DNA of 39,912 bases from Actinomycetaceae bacterium (GCA_017539125.1 JAFYHO010000004.1:1-39912), one strand, 5' to 3'. Counted from the stretch's first letter, positions 8,258 through 17,521 are shown. Notes: generated by a model not told the origin, from the letters alone. Program-made: numbers and translations.

Positions 8258-9289
8258 TCACTGTTTCGCTGGAAGATCGCCCGTATCGATTTCCGTGAGT
8301 GTCCATTCCTCATCCATATGTCCCGGATTAGGGATTAGAAAAATATAACCAGGCATCGCTTCTTTTGCTCCATGCGGATGGGCAATTCTGTTAATACTTT
8401 TGTCTCCCTCAGTTGCAATGTAAAAGTGATGTCCATCAAATGAATCTAAAAGCTGGCTTGTGAATGTCACGCCCTCGAAACCTGCATCGGAATCAAGTGT
8501 GAAAGCGTAAGCGCCAGACGTAGTGCGAATAAAAGCAGGACCTTTACCGTTGAATGGCGATGTGCCGTCCCAATCAACTGGTGTTGCTTTCTCATATTCC
8601 ATCAGGTCGAAACTTATGCTCGCTCCCCAGCCTGTGAGCAGGAACTTCACAGGGGTTTTCTCAAGAGAGCGGAACACGTCGCCATAAAACTTTGCAACTG
8701 GTAGCCACACGTCAACTGAGCCGTCCTCAGAAGTAGGACAGATATCGTAGGTGGCGAAATGCCTATAGTCGTTTCGATAATCTTTTTCGTCCTTGTTAAA
8801 GTCAGAAGTTTGAAGATCGATAATGCACTGCGCGTCCTTATCGACGTTTGACGCGGGAGCATGAATGTGGAGGAGCATTTTTTTCTCCGCAACATCAGCG
8901 GGGAAAGAAATTGTTACTTCATGTGCCTTCTTACTCTTGGACGGCAAGGACACATCAAGGTGCATGACGCCCTCAGAATCTGGCGTATTGAAAGTTTCTA
9001 TTCTCTCGTCATCCTGTGCAACTTCCACAGTTTCAACAGACTGCTTGTCCTCAGAGGGCTTATCCTCTTCTTCATTCATCAGTGTATCGACACCACGGAT
9101 GATTCCCCACGATCCGAGACTAAAAACAAGGGCGATAGTGACGACGAGCACCGCAAATTTGGGCTTGCTCATCGGCTTTCGCACGCTTGCGAACACACGC
9201 TCGGCAAGCGCCCTGCGTTCAGCTTCCTCTGCGTTTAGCAGCTCAGAGGAATCGCTCGGCGTCATATCAGCGGAATGGTGAGTGGACAT
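8258..9289 (-). CDS. Array protein E, type 3 (unit 5, head gene)
   Basis: Unrecognised family. It has 343 residues: the STHHSADMTPSDSSE signature (2-16), a helix with RRALAERVF, RKPMSKPKFAVL (37-48) and a membrane segment at about 45-66. A short Glu/Asp linker follows. Lobe 1 contains LLHIHAPAS (139-147), the Cys155/Cys184 pair and the strand CPTSEDGSVDVWLPVAKF. Lobe 2 starts TPVDWDGTSPFNGKGPAFI (236-254) and ends PGYIFLIP, WTLTEIDTGDLP. Upstream is a 264 bp gap filled by repeat R2, so unit 5 is the only unit physically separated from its upstream neighbour. The ATG is fixed by the head box. Confidence 0.85.
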   Translation of the reverse strand: MSTHHSADMTPSDSSELLNAEEAERRALAERVFASVRKPMSKPKFAVLVVTIALVFSLGSWGIIRGVDTLMNEEEDKPSEDKQSVETVEVAQDDERIETFNTPDSEGVMHLDVSLPSKSKKAHEVTISFPADVAEKKMLLHIHAPASNVDKDAQCIIDLQTSDFNKDEKDYRNDYRHFATYDICPTSEDGSVDVWLPVAKFYGDVFRSLEKTPVKFLLTGWGASISFDLMEYEKATPVDWDGTSPFNGKGPAFIRTTSGAYAFTLDSDAGFEGVTFTSQLLDSFDGHHFYIATEGDKSINRIAHPHGAKEAMPGYIFLIPNPGHMDEEWTLTEIDTGDLPAKQ

Positions 9290-9295
9290 GAGGCA

Positions 9296-9301
9296 ATCCT
9301 A
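9296..9301 (-). promoter_or_regulatory. Unit head box, unit 5
   Basis: TAGGAT in GCGTTAGGATTGCCTC, 6 nt before the ATG of gene E. Repeat R2 lies directly upstream, so any -35 would fall at its edge. Confidence 0.5.
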
Positions 9302-9317
9302 ACGCATGAACACCACC

Positions 9318-9524
9318 CCGTCGTTGTTCGGCACTTCGTGCCTTCCACAACTTCGTCGCTACAGTCTCGTGAAAGTAAACTTTCACGGACCTTCCGCTTC
9401 TCGTTGTGCGAGCACGCGAATGCGTGCGCGGCAATCAATAGTCCATTACTGCTCGCTTCGCCACGCTGACAACTGTCCATTATTGATTGCTTCGTCGCAC
9501 CTGCGGTGCTCCTCGCAACGACGG
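9318..9524. repeat. Palindromic intergenic repeat, copy R2 (compound)
   Basis: This 207 bp block has perfect 9 bp inverted ends, CCGTCGTTG and CAACGACGG. Its left half (about 9318-9410) is very close in sequence to the copy inside hemH: both share CTTCCACAACTTCGTCG, CAGTCTCGTGAAAG and CTCGTTGTGCGAG. Its right half repeats CAATAGTCCATTA-like words also present in R4. It fills the gap between array genes F and E. Confidence 0.75.
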
Positions 9525-9553
9525 AAGGGGGGCGCGACGACGGGGGGCATAGC

Positions 9554-10714
9554 TCAGCTCAGTCGCCACCACAGGGGCGAGTGAGCGAACTCCTTAGCTT
9601 TCACTTCTACAAACAGGTACCCTGACGCATCAGCGCGTGTGAAACCGTATTGATCAATCGCTTTAGTATTAAGTTTCAGTTCATCTTTTCTATATCCCGA
9701 TGACTTGATGAGGAGAGGGCTCCACTGACCACCTTTATCGGCACCGTCGGCGGAAGGCACATAGCCGTAAAGCATGATTGTACCGCCGTCAAAATCCAGC
9801 GCGAGATCATCGAGAGAACCAGAAAAAGCGATAAACATAGAATCGCTACCTTTCACGGGCTCAGATTTATCCCACGGGACGGCGATAGCTTCCACAGGAA
9901 GAAAATCCACATCAAGCTGGGCTGCGGCGCCAGTAAAAGTCACCTTAGGAATCGTTTCTCTATGGCCAAAACTTATCACCTTCGGAAAATGGCCCGGAAG
10001 CGCAAACACTTGCTCCACACTCGATTGGCTTGAATCGGAAAAATCCGTAGAATCCTCGGTACCAACCGCTCCTTCCCATATGAAGTTATTGGACTGAGAG
10101 ACACTAGCAGCCTCCTGACACCAGTCACTATAAAAGACAGTTTCTCCAGCGCCGGAGGCATCATCGTAGAACAATACTGGCTTGCAAGAAATCCTTACAG
10201 CACTCGCCGTGTCTATAGCACCGTGGATACTCATTGCCCACGGCTTATCGCTTTTCACCACGTCTTCGGGAATCTCTACTGTCTGTGTCTCAGAAAGACG
10301 GTTTGCGGGATTGAGCGTGACGTGGGCGCGGTAGCTTCCGTCAGGCTGTTTCTCAATCTGGACAGGAGGTTTTTCTTCTATCGGCACTCGAGAAGCAGAC
10401 TGTCCCTGTTGAGTCGAAGAAGCAGAATCGTCATTATGGGGAGCATGAGCAACCCCAGCCACGGAAAGGGCAAGAGTTCCAGCCAAAAGCAGCGAAATAG
10501 GAAAGCGACGCGAGCGCCGACGGGGAGGAATAAGCCCAAGAGTTTCGTCACGCTCAAGACTCTGAGCAGCCTCGACGCCCATCTCGACAGCACGATCAAA
10601 GCGTTCACTGTCACTGCGTTGGGCAGGAGCATCAGTATCAAACTCCTGTGCCCACTCAGATACAGAAGCCTCATCCTGAGCCGATGGCTGCATATCTTTG
10701 CCTTGACTACTCAT
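9554..10714 (-). CDS. Array protein F, type 1 (unit 4, third gene)
   Basis: Unrecognised family. The 386-residue protein lacks the YKPEWA residues at its very start but keeps WAQEFDTD (21-28), RSDSERFDRAVEMGVEAA (33-50) and LERDETLGLIPPRRRSRR (53-70), followed by a membrane segment at about 71-90. The linker (91-120) is Ser/Gln-rich. Lobe 1 begins IEKQPDGSYRAHV (120-132) and holds Cys177 and Cys199; lobe 2 starts AVPWDKSEPVKGSDSMFIAF (278-297) and ends ASGYLFVEV, WWRLS. The SD overlaps the stop of gene G, 8 bp upstream. It is the last gene before the R2 gap. Confidence 0.85.
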   Translation of the reverse strand: MSSQGKDMQPSAQDEASVSEWAQEFDTDAPAQRSDSERFDRAVEMGVEAAQSLERDETLGLIPPRRRSRRFPISLLLAGTLALSVAGVAHAPHNDDSASSTQQGQSASRVPIEEKPPVQIEKQPDGSYRAHVTLNPANRLSETQTVEIPEDVVKSDKPWAMSIHGAIDTASAVRISCKPVLFYDDASGAGETVFYSDWCQEAASVSQSNNFIWEGAVGTEDSTDFSDSSQSSVEQVFALPGHFPKVISFGHRETIPKVTFTGAAAQLDVDFLPVEAIAVPWDKSEPVKGSDSMFIAFSGSLDDLALDFDGGTIMLYGYVPSADGADKGGQWSPLLIKSSGYRKDELKLNTKAIDQYGFTRADASGYLFVEVKAKEFAHSPLWWRLS

Positions 10715-10722
10715 TCTCTCTC

Positions 10723-11847
10723 CTAGTCAATCCACCACGTCTTTTTATTCATCTCAGCAGTACTCACCCACAGTAATTCAATTCCGTCCAAGGTAGTTGA
10801 GCCACTGGCAAACTCTCGACCAGATAGTTCAATGGTCTGCACATACTCAAACGGTTGCTCGGGGTCCCGCTCAAGTTCACTAGATTCGGAAAGCGGAGTA
10901 AAACTCTTATCTCCTTTGCGATACCCGTAAACTTTCACACTATTGCCAAGCCTCTTCGTCAGTGTTGTCGCCGTCATTGGGCCGGTGACGCGCACGAGTA
11001 CATCGTCTTTCTCCTCCAACTTTGACTGTCCATCCCACGTGCGCAGCTGGGCTTGGGCGATAGGCATAATCTCAATATCCACGTCAACTCCATAGGACTG
11101 GAGGATACTCATCAAAGAAATTTCCTCATCAACATGAGGGTTTTCAGGGAATAAAGGAGCATATATATCCGAATCGTCAGATTCCCATTCACCATTCGGG
11201 ATATCCTTATAAAGACTAAGGTCGAATTCCTGTTTGTTTTTCAGTACAGAGTAGACTTCAAGTAGCACCCGCTTTTTCATTTTCGTCGAAATATCATTGT
11301 GACGATGAACATGGGCGTGAATTACATAGGGCTCTTCGGGCGCGCGAAGCTCACTGGGAACCTCGAAAACGTACTTGCCACTCCAATTCTTTTTGTATTG
11401 AGGTGGCACCGCGTCAGAATGCCAACGGTAAATACCGTCGTCCCCCTCAGTCAAGGTGACGGGTGCGCCTGAAGATATCAGCTCTTCTATTGAGATGTCA
11501 TCATCATTGTCGACTGCGTTATCGACCGTATCTTCAGAAGTATCGTTGTGAGAGTTTTCTTCATCGTCAACCTCAAGTACTCCAAAGCCACTATCCCGAT
11601 CGGGATGAATCTGTTGGAGCCCAACCGTTGTGCCGACACCTATAGAAAAAGCTACAGTGAGAACCACGCCTGCCGCGCGCCGCAGAAGCGGTGATTTTTT
11701 GAGGAAACGTGTGGCGACCGTGCCAATCTCCGATTTTGCATAGGTGAGATCGCGCTCCATATTTTCGCGGTGTTCTATCGCGTCACGCTCCTGCTGGTAC
11801 TCAAGGCTCGTGCCCGTTTTCTTTTGCTGTTCATTGTCTTTTGCCAT
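10723..11847 (-). CDS. Array protein G, type 2 (unit 4, second gene)
   Basis: Unrecognised family. The start was set at the ATG at 11847 (MAKDNEQQKK) because GGGAGGAG lies just before it and it follows the stop of gene H by 20 bp; a longer frame to 11913 would overlap H. The 374-residue protein has NMERDLTYAKSEIGTVATRF (29-48), a membrane segment at about 58-79 and an acidic Asp/Asn linker (93-120). Lobe 1 starts TEGDDGIYRWH (133-143) and contains a YVIHAHVHRH strand; lobe 2 starts LRTWDGQSKLEEKDD (268-282). The core SELFRVTGPIT reads VLVRVTGPMT here, making it one of the more divergent type 2 copies. There are no cysteines. Confidence 0.85.
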   Translation of the reverse strand: MAKDNEQQKKTGTSLEYQQERDAIEHRENMERDLTYAKSEIGTVATRFLKKSPLLRRAAGVVLTVAFSIGVGTTVGLQQIHPDRDSGFGVLEVDDEENSHNDTSEDTVDNAVDNDDDISIEELISSGAPVTLTEGDDGIYRWHSDAVPPQYKKNWSGKYVFEVPSELRAPEEPYVIHAHVHRHNDISTKMKKRVLLEVYSVLKNKQEFDLSLYKDIPNGEWESDDSDIYAPLFPENPHVDEEISLMSILQSYGVDVDIEIMPIAQAQLRTWDGQSKLEEKDDVLVRVTGPMTATTLTKRLGNSVKVYGYRKGDKSFTPLSESSELERDPEQPFEYVQTIELSGREFASGSTTLDGIELLWVSTAEMNKKTWWID

Positions 11848-11867
11848 TACATCTCCTCCCTTCATCT

Positions 11868-12854
11868 CTACTGCACAGGTATATCGCCCGTGTCGACTTG
11901 CATGAGCGTCCACGGCACATTCATTGAGCCTGAAGACGGTAAAACAAAAATGTAGCCAGGTTGCGGATCGGGCGTACCGTCAGAATAATCAAAAGATTTT
12001 AGGTACTCAGAATAGTCAGAAGAATCAGACGGGTCCACTTCAATAGCACGGGGTCCGAAATAGTTAAGCCCTTGACTGGCATGCACAGTTGCACGGAAAG
12101 TACCAGAAATATCGGCGTCGAATGTGAAACTATAAGCACCTGAAGTGGTGCGAATAAACGCGGGGCCTGTCCCTTGGAATGGGGATGTGCCGTCCCAATC
12201 GACGGGCGTGGCGTCCTCAAACTCCATCAGATCCACATTCAAAGTTGCCCCAATTCCCTTTATGGTAAGCGTCGTTGGACGATTTTCGTGATTCCACGTA
12301 GTGCGAGCCACGGGAATCCAAACATCGACAGACCCGTCATCAGCAGAGGGGCAAAAACGAAAAAATCTGAGATTGTAGTCCTCGCTATCAGCTACGGCGC
12401 TATCCACGTACGTGGGGTCAAGACGAAGTGAACACAGAGCATTGTCATTCACATCAGACGCCGGAGCATGAATGTGTAAAACGTGGTTTTTCCTCAAAAC
12501 TACTTCTGGGAAAGAAACTACTACCTCCTGAGCACGGTTAGTGTCCTTAGGCAAATCAACAGAGATATGCCTGATACCCTCAGCATTTGGGTTCGGGAAC
12601 CTGATTGTATCTTCTGTTGTGACGGACTGCCCAGGGGGATTCTCTAGCCTATCGACACCTCGGACGATTCCCCACGAACCAAATCCAAAGACGAGGGCAA
12701 GGGCGCCAAGGAGTGCGACATATTTGGGTGTGCTCATCGGCTTTTTTGCCACGCCCATTACACGCCTAGCGAGCGCCTGCTGCTCGGCTTCTTCTGCGCT
12801 TAATTGCTCAGAGGAATCGCTCGGCGTCATATCAGTGGAATGGTGAGTGGACAT
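11868..12854 (-). CDS. Array protein H, type 3 (unit 4, head gene)
   Basis: Unrecognised family. At 328 residues it is the shortest array protein because its linker is only about 25 residues. It has the STHHSTDMTPSDSSE signature (2-16), KKPMSTPKYVALL (37-49) and a membrane segment at about 45-67. Lobe 1 includes VLHIHAPAS (125-133), Cys141, Cys168 and CPSADDGSVDVWIPVA. Lobe 2 starts TPVDWDGTSPFQGTGPAFI (216-234) and ends PGYIFVLP, WTLMQVDTGDIP. The lobe 2 DNA around 12169-12205 is nearly identical to that of gene K. Its start follows the stop of gene I by 29 bp, just room for the head box. Confidence 0.85.
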   Translation of the reverse strand: MSTHHSTDMTPSDSSEQLSAEEAEQQALARRVMGVAKKPMSTPKYVALLGALALVFGFGSWGIVRGVDRLENPPGQSVTTEDTIRFPNPNAEGIRHISVDLPKDTNRAQEVVVSFPEVVLRKNHVLHIHAPASDVNDNALCSLRLDPTYVDSAVADSEDYNLRFFRFCPSADDGSVDVWIPVARTTWNHENRPTTLTIKGIGATLNVDLMEFEDATPVDWDGTSPFQGTGPAFIRTTSGAYSFTFDADISGTFRATVHASQGLNYFGPRAIEVDPSDSSDYSEYLKSFDYSDGTPDPQPGYIFVLPSSGSMNVPWTLMQVDTGDIPVQ

Positions 12855-12860
12855 GAGGCA

Positions 12861-12866
12861 ATCCTA
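12861..12866 (-). promoter_or_regulatory. Unit head box, unit 4
   Basis: TAGGAT in GCGTTAGGATTGCCTC, 6 nt before the ATG of gene H. If it is a promoter, its -35 lies at or inside the 3' end of gene I; no good -35 is visible. Confidence 0.5.
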
Positions 12867-12883
12867 ACGCATTGCTACTGGAC

Positions 12884-13978
12884 TTAGCCCAGTTGCCACC
12901 AGGGTGGCTTGCTCCCGCTCTCTATAATCTCAACAAAAAGATATCCCGAAGCATCGTCACGGTCAAAACCGAGCTCTTTAATAAGCTCCTGCTTTAATAC
13001 GCCTAAATACTCGTCCGGCATAATCGAGACGGCGTACGGATCGTTGAGATATCGAAAACCCTCCGAAGGCTTATAGATAGACAAGGCAACTCTGCAATTG
13101 CCAAACTCCAGCGCGAGATTATCAAGAGAACCAGAAAAAGCGATAAAAGTCGACGTGTTCCCGTCCAAAGACTCACTCGTATCCCATGGAAGTGCGACAG
13201 CTGAGACGGGGAAAAAATCCACATCGAACTGGACGCCCCCACCAGTAAAAGCCACCTCGGGAGTAATCTCTTTATGCTTCACCGTCGGAAAAGGAGCAGG
13301 AAGCGTATACATCTTCTCGAAAGTGGACTCTTGTATATTCCGGCATGCGTCATCATAGTTCACTGTGCTTTTTTCTCCGAATTCGCCGTTATAGGAAAGC
13401 ACTGGCGTACACGATTTTCCGTACCGGCTCGATTCATCAACAAAGCCTGTGACTCGCATGAACCACGGCTGGGACGTGTCCAACACTATTTTTTCAGGGA
13501 TTTCCACCCGCTGTGTATCACGAATACCCTGCGTACCATGAGTGAGCTTGACGTGAGCTCCAAAGCTTCCGCCAGGCTCTTCTTTGGTTTGAATAAACGT
13601 CGTTTCCTCTTCATTGTGCGCCTCTGGAGCGTCGTCCTGAGCTGCGGGAACATCCTGTTGCTGCTGAGTTGTGGGTGCTGGAGTCTTACTATAGTGGCTA
13701 CCAAGAGCAACGACGACACCAGCAAGTATGAGAGCGCCAGCAGCTATCACGGCAGCCGAACGGCGAGGGGAGCGCCTAGAAGAATGAATAAGACCAAGTG
13801 TTTCATCACGCTCGAGCTTCTGGGCAGCCTGAACACCCATCTCAATTGCATGGTCAAAACGTTCACTAGCACTGGGAAGCTCAGCAGCTCCCTCAGCATC
13901 AATCTCCTGTGCCCACTCGGGCTTATAACCGCTGTGCTGCTCCCACGAATTGGAGCTTTTCTCGTTTCCCTTAGCCAT
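12884..13978 (-). CDS. Array protein I, type 1 (unit 3, third gene)
   Basis: Unrecognised family. The 364-residue protein has SWEQHSGYKPEWAQEIDAEG (11-30), SERFDHAIEMGVQAAQKLER (38-57), a basic stretch and a membrane segment at about 74-94. The linker (95-125) is rich in Gln, Pro and Glu. Lobe 1 starts near EEPGGSFGAHV (133-143) and holds Cys190 and Cys212; lobe 2 starts ALPWDTSESLDGNTSTFIAF (262-281) and ends ASGYLFVEI, WWQLG. A third cysteine (294) sits in lobe 2. SD AGGAGA overlaps the TAG of gene J, 9 bp upstream, the same coupled junction as B-A and M-L. Confidence 0.85.
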   Translation of the reverse strand: MAKGNEKSSNSWEQHSGYKPEWAQEIDAEGAAELPSASERFDHAIEMGVQAAQKLERDETLGLIHSSRRSPRRSAAVIAAGALILAGVVVALGSHYSKTPAPTTQQQQDVPAAQDDAPEAHNEEETTFIQTKEEPGGSFGAHVKLTHGTQGIRDTQRVEIPEKIVLDTSQPWFMRVTGFVDESSRYGKSCTPVLSYNGEFGEKSTVNYDDACRNIQESTFEKMYTLPAPFPTVKHKEITPEVAFTGGGVQFDVDFFPVSAVALPWDTSESLDGNTSTFIAFSGSLDNLALEFGNCRVALSIYKPSEGFRYLNDPYAVSIMPDEYLGVLKQELIKELGFDRDDASGYLFVEIIESGSKPPWWQLG

Positions 13979-13987
13979 TCTTATCTC

Positions 13988-15217
13988 CTATTGAATACTC
14001 CACCCGTGGACAAAAGGTGAGCCATTTCCAACCCACAGCAATTCAACCCCGTCAAACCTCTTCGTACCTTTACCCGAAAGATCAATGGTGTCGGCACCAA
14101 AATATTGAAAGTTGACAAGCGAATTAAAGGAAGTATCGCCGGGGCGCCAGCCGTAAATATACAGATCTGAGCCGCCCTTACCCGTTCTACTAAACTTCTT
14201 AGCCGTAATCGGACCAGTTACGCGGAACAACTCGGATTCATTCTGTTCCAGTTTTGAATGTCCATCCCATGTGCGAAGCGGTGCTGTGCTTGCAGGCATC
14301 AATTCAATATCGACGTCAACACCGCGTGAATCGACGATAACCGTGGCAAGTTCTTCGTCAATATGGGAGTTTTTCTGGAAGAAAGGCATGTAAAAATCTT
14401 GCACATCAGGAGCTGATTCCCAATCTTTTGTTTGACGAAAAGAAAGATGAAAAATGGGATCGCCATAGCGCTTGCCATCGTGAGAATAGTTAATATCCAC
14501 CAAGCCCGCATAATCACGCCACACATCAGCTCGCCGCTGAGTGTGGGCATGAAGAACATAGGGTACGTCTGGCTTGTGAAGCTCAGCGGGAACCTCAAAA
14601 GCGTATTCGCTAGCCCACGTTTCACGATAAGGAACCTTTACGGCATCGATATGCGCCCTATAAATACCATCCGCGCCTTTAGTGAAGGTAGCTTGAGTTT
14701 TTGAGGCGATGTACTCCTCATGCGACCAATTGTCTGACTCACGCGTATCGTCGGCGTTGTTATTGTCGCTCTCAGTAGACGTCTCCTCCTCATCTGTGAC
14801 GTCGTCATTCTGAGTGTCCTCGTCATTCTGGGTATCGTCGTCATTCTGAGTATTCTCGTCATTCTTAGTCTCTTCGACGGGCGGCTTCACCTCAACAATG
14901 CCAGAGCCGCTATCGGGGGCAGAGTGAATCTGGTGGACTCCCACTGCCACGCCTATTCCAAGGGCGAGCACCACCGCAATGCCGATACCTGCTATGCGCC
15001 GAGGAAAAGGAGTGCCTTTGAGGAAGTCCCCCGCAATCGTGCCGATTTCCGACTTGGCATAGCTGAGGTCGCGCTCGAGATTATCAAGGTTCTCCGTCTC
15101 GGCACGCTTCTCACGCTCGCTTAGCTTAGCCTTCTTCGCGCGTGTAGCTTTTTTGCCCTTTTTGCTGTTCTCGGCATATGCGTCAAGCTGATACGAATTA
15201 GTGTTACTTTTCTTCAT
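13988..15217 (-). CDS. Array protein J, type 2 (unit 3, second gene)
   Basis: Unrecognised family. It has 409 residues: a Lys-rich N-terminus (17-37), the type 2 signature NLERDLSYAKSEIGTIAGDF (46-65) and a membrane segment at about 75-94. The linker is long and acidic with a 15 bp-period tandem repeat encoding TQNDD-like units (about 122-140). Lobe 1 runs from FTKGADGIYRAHI (178) to about 312; it contains YVLHAHTQRRADV and PFFQKNSHIDEEL. Lobe 2 starts LRTWDGHSKLEQ (314), then SELFRVTGPIT, YIYGWRPGD and the WSIQ end shared with gene B. Its SD (GGGGGAG) lies in the 18 bp gap after gene K. Confidence 0.85.
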   Translation of the reverse strand: MKKSNTNSYQLDAYAENSKKGKKATRAKKAKLSEREKRAETENLDNLERDLSYAKSEIGTIAGDFLKGTPFPRRIAGIGIAVVLALGIGVAVGVHQIHSAPDSGSGIVEVKPPVEETKNDENTQNDDDTQNDEDTQNDDVTDEEETSTESDNNNADDTRESDNWSHEEYIASKTQATFTKGADGIYRAHIDAVKVPYRETWASEYAFEVPAELHKPDVPYVLHAHTQRRADVWRDYAGLVDINYSHDGKRYGDPIFHLSFRQTKDWESAPDVQDFYMPFFQKNSHIDEELATVIVDSRGVDVDIELMPASTAPLRTWDGHSKLEQNESELFRVTGPITAKKFSRTGKGGSDLYIYGWRPGDTSFNSLVNFQYFGADTIDLSGKGTKRFDGVELLWVGNGSPFVHGWSIQ

Positions 15218-15235
15218 GACATCTCCCCCATTGCC

Positions 15236-16312
15236 TCATTGTCGGTCCGGCAAATCGCCCGTATCTATTTCCTCGAGGACCCACGAAACGTCCATGTAGC
15301 CATTACTAGGAACCAGAAAAATGTAACCAGGGCTTGGCTCTGACGTGCCGTCAGTGTAGAGAATAGAATCATAAGCGCCGTCCTTGGTATTAAGATGTAG
15401 GTCCTCAAAAACGTCCAATCTTTGACTAGCGTACGCAACACCAGCGAATCCTTTGTCGGAGTGAAAGGAGAAAGCGTAGGCGTCCGACGTGGTGTGAATA
15501 AACGCTGGGCCTGTCCCTTGGAATGGGGATGTGCCGTCCCAATTATTGGGCGACGCATTCTCGAGCTTCATAAGGTCAAAATCCAAAGTCACTCCCCAAC
15601 CCCTGACTATGAACTTTGAAAAACGATTGTCATAAATCCAGTCTGTGCGCGTGACAGGCAGCCAAATATCGACTGAACCATCTGTAGACGTCGGGCAAAG
15701 ATTTGGGGTGACGAGGCTATTAGTCGTTTTGTTGCTAACCTTGTCAAATATGGAAGTTTCAAAACGAAGCGAGCAATAAGCGTCTTTATTGAGCGTGGAG
15801 GCGGGAGCGTAGACGTGCAGGGCGTAGTTATGCTCTAAAGTGTCACTAGGTAAAGCAACCTCGACATTTTCCCTATTGTGCTTAATCGAGGGCAAGGCGA
15901 CGCTAACGTGCATGACACCGCTAGGATCCGGAGCACCAAAATTGGCAATCACCCTATCTTCTTTTGCTTTATCTGCGCCTTCGGCAGGTTTTTTCTCTGC
16001 GTTTCCGCCAGGTTTTTCTTCAGGATTGTTGACGGTGTTGTCGTTTCCGTTGTTGACGGGATTCTCGTTCGTTATTTGTACAGGCTGTTCAGAATCCTTC
16101 ACTAGAGCTTCGACACCTCGCACAATCCCCCACCCGCCAAGGCCAACGACAAGGACGATACCAATAAGCAGAGCAATATACCGAGGTGTACTCATCGGTT
16201 TTCTGATAACCGAAAATACGCGCTCGGCGAGCGCCTGCTGTTCGGCTTCTTCTGCGTTTAACAGCTCAGAGGAATCGCTCGGCGTCATATCAGCGGAATG
16301 GTGAGTAGACAT
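15236..16312 (-). CDS. Array protein K, type 3 (unit 3, head gene)
   Basis: Unrecognised family. It has 358 residues: the STHHSADMTPSDSSE signature (2-16), EEAEQQALAERVFSVIRKPM (21-40) and a membrane segment at about 45-67. The linker is the longest of the type 3 set (about 70-120), with an Asn/Pro-rich stretch and a Lys/Pro/Glu-rich stretch. Lobe 1 contains LHVYAPAS (165-172), Cys180, Cys206 and CPTSTDGSVDIWLPVTRT. Lobe 2 starts SPNNWDGTSPFQGTGPAFI (254-272), where Asn replaces the usual Val-Asp, and ends PGYIFLVP, DTGDLP. It is the head of the first full 3-2-1 unit as transcribed. Confidence 0.85.
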   Translation of the reverse strand: MSTHHSADMTPSDSSELLNAEEAEQQALAERVFSVIRKPMSTPRYIALLIGIVLVVGLGGWGIVRGVEALVKDSEQPVQITNENPVNNGNDNTVNNPEEKPGGNAEKKPAEGADKAKEDRVIANFGAPDPSGVMHVSVALPSIKHNRENVEVALPSDTLEHNYALHVYAPASTLNKDAYCSLRFETSIFDKVSNKTTNSLVTPNLCPTSTDGSVDIWLPVTRTDWIYDNRFSKFIVRGWGVTLDFDLMKLENASPNNWDGTSPFQGTGPAFIHTTSDAYAFSFHSDKGFAGVAYASQRLDVFEDLHLNTKDGAYDSILYTDGTSEPSPGYIFLVPSNGYMDVSWVLEEIDTGDLPDRQ

Positions 16313-16318
16313 GAGGCA

Positions 16319-16324
16319 ATCCTA
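16319..16324 (-). promoter_or_regulatory. Unit head box, unit 3
   Basis: TAGGAT in CCGTTAGGATTGCCTC, 6 nt before the ATG of gene K and 12 bp after the stop of gene L. Confidence 0.5.
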
Positions 16325-16336
16325 ACGGATTATGGC

Positions 16337-17512
16337 TCAGTTTAGTGTCCACCACAGTGGACTTGAAGCATCATAGGCATTAGTTCGCGCTTCAACAAAA
16401 AGATATCCCGACGCGTTCTCTTTATTGAAACCAAGCTCGTCAATACACTCAGTCTTAAGATCAGTCAAAACCTTATAGGCGTTATCGTCTTTTTTAAGAT
16501 TAACCCACCCATCTTCATCAGAAGAACCACAAACAGATCGTCCATAAGCATAGAGCGCAAGGTCGCCGCCACCGTAATTCAACGTGAGATTGTCGAGAGA
16601 ACCAGAGAAAGCGATGAAGGTAGAATTATTGCCCCTCAGCGGTTCAGATCTATCCCACGGAACAGCGAGAGTGGACACAGGAATGAAGTCAATATCCATC
16701 GAAACCGACGCGCCAGAAACCTTAAGTGTGGCTTCTTGTTCTTTCGGATCGTAGCTTGTCTTAATTTTGGGAAGGGGATGAATTTGCTCGACATCAGACT
16801 GGCGCATCCACGAGTAATCATTGTCGTTGGGCCTATGCTCGCCAACAGCTTCTCTCCATTCGACGATTGCCACCTTAGACTCCCGATCTAGTTCGTCACA
16901 CCAATCCGTGCGGGTAATAAGCCCACCATGCAGCCCATTCCTGATTAAACAGGAGGACATCCACTGGCTCGATGTATCTATGGTGGTATGCACTCGAATT
17001 GCCCACGGCCTTTTATGAGACTCCACTGCTGAGGGGACTATCACGTACTTTTCGCTGTCATACTTACTTGTTTCCAAAACAACATGGGCGCTGTATATGC
17101 CGTCATCTCGCTTAGTAGGCTCAATGGGGGTTTCTTCTTCTTCCTGTTGGGATTCCTGCTGATCTCCTCCAGATTTCTGCTGTCCTTCTTCAATCTCCTG
17201 TTGGGAAGAAGAAGGAAGCTCGCTCTGTTTAGGAGAAAGAGCAACCCCAACCCCAGCACCAGCAATAACGAGTGCCGCAAGCATAGCGGCAGGACGGCGA
17301 CGAGAGCGCTGTCGAGGTGGAATAAGACCAAGAGTTTCGTCACGCTCGAGAGCCTCAGCAGCCTCGACACCCCTCTCGATTGCGCGGTCAAGACGTTCAC
17401 TGTCACTGCGCGGGCTGGCAGGTTTATCAGTGTCAAATTCTTCCGCCCACTCAGGCTTGTACGTATTCCCGTGTGCCGTTGAATGAAAATCTTTCGTGTG
17501 TTTCTTAGCCAT
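16337..17512 (-). CDS. Array protein L, type 1 (unit 2, second gene)
   Basis: Unrecognised family. The 391-residue protein has NTYKPEWAEEFDTDKP (16-31), RSDSERLDRAIERGVEAAEA (35-54), LERDETLGLIPPRQRSRRRP (55-74) and a membrane segment at about 74-92. The linker (95-130) is Gln/Glu-rich. Lobe 1 starts EPTKRDDGIYSAHV (131-144) with Cys188 and Cys205; lobe 2 starts AVPWDRSEPLRGNNSTFIAF (283-302) and ends ASGYLFVEA, LWWTLN. Cys328 and Cys356 in lobe 2 could form a second disulfide. Its junction with gene M (9 bp, SD overlapping the stop) is the one that matches the vestigial start after gene D. Confidence 0.85.
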   Translation of the reverse strand: MAKKHTKDFHSTAHGNTYKPEWAEEFDTDKPASPRSDSERLDRAIERGVEAAEALERDETLGLIPPRQRSRRRPAAMLAALVIAGAGVGVALSPKQSELPSSSQQEIEEGQQKSGGDQQESQQEEEETPIEPTKRDDGIYSAHVVLETSKYDSEKYVIVPSAVESHKRPWAIRVHTTIDTSSQWMSSCLIRNGLHGGLITRTDWCDELDRESKVAIVEWREAVGEHRPNDNDYSWMRQSDVEQIHPLPKIKTSYDPKEQEATLKVSGASVSMDIDFIPVSTLAVPWDRSEPLRGNNSTFIAFSGSLDNLTLNYGGGDLALYAYGRSVCGSSDEDGWVNLKKDDNAYKVLTDLKTECIDELGFNKENASGYLFVEARTNAYDASSPLWWTLN

Positions 17513-17521
17513 TTCCCACTC

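Noticed and set aside
8242..8313. Longer N-terminus for array gene D
   Set aside because: It would overlap gene E by 56 bp and has no SD; the MAKKHKRKK start has GGGAG at the right distance.
11848..11913. Longer N-terminus for array gene G
   Set aside because: It overlaps gene H; the MAKDNEQQKK start has GGGAGGAG directly upstream.
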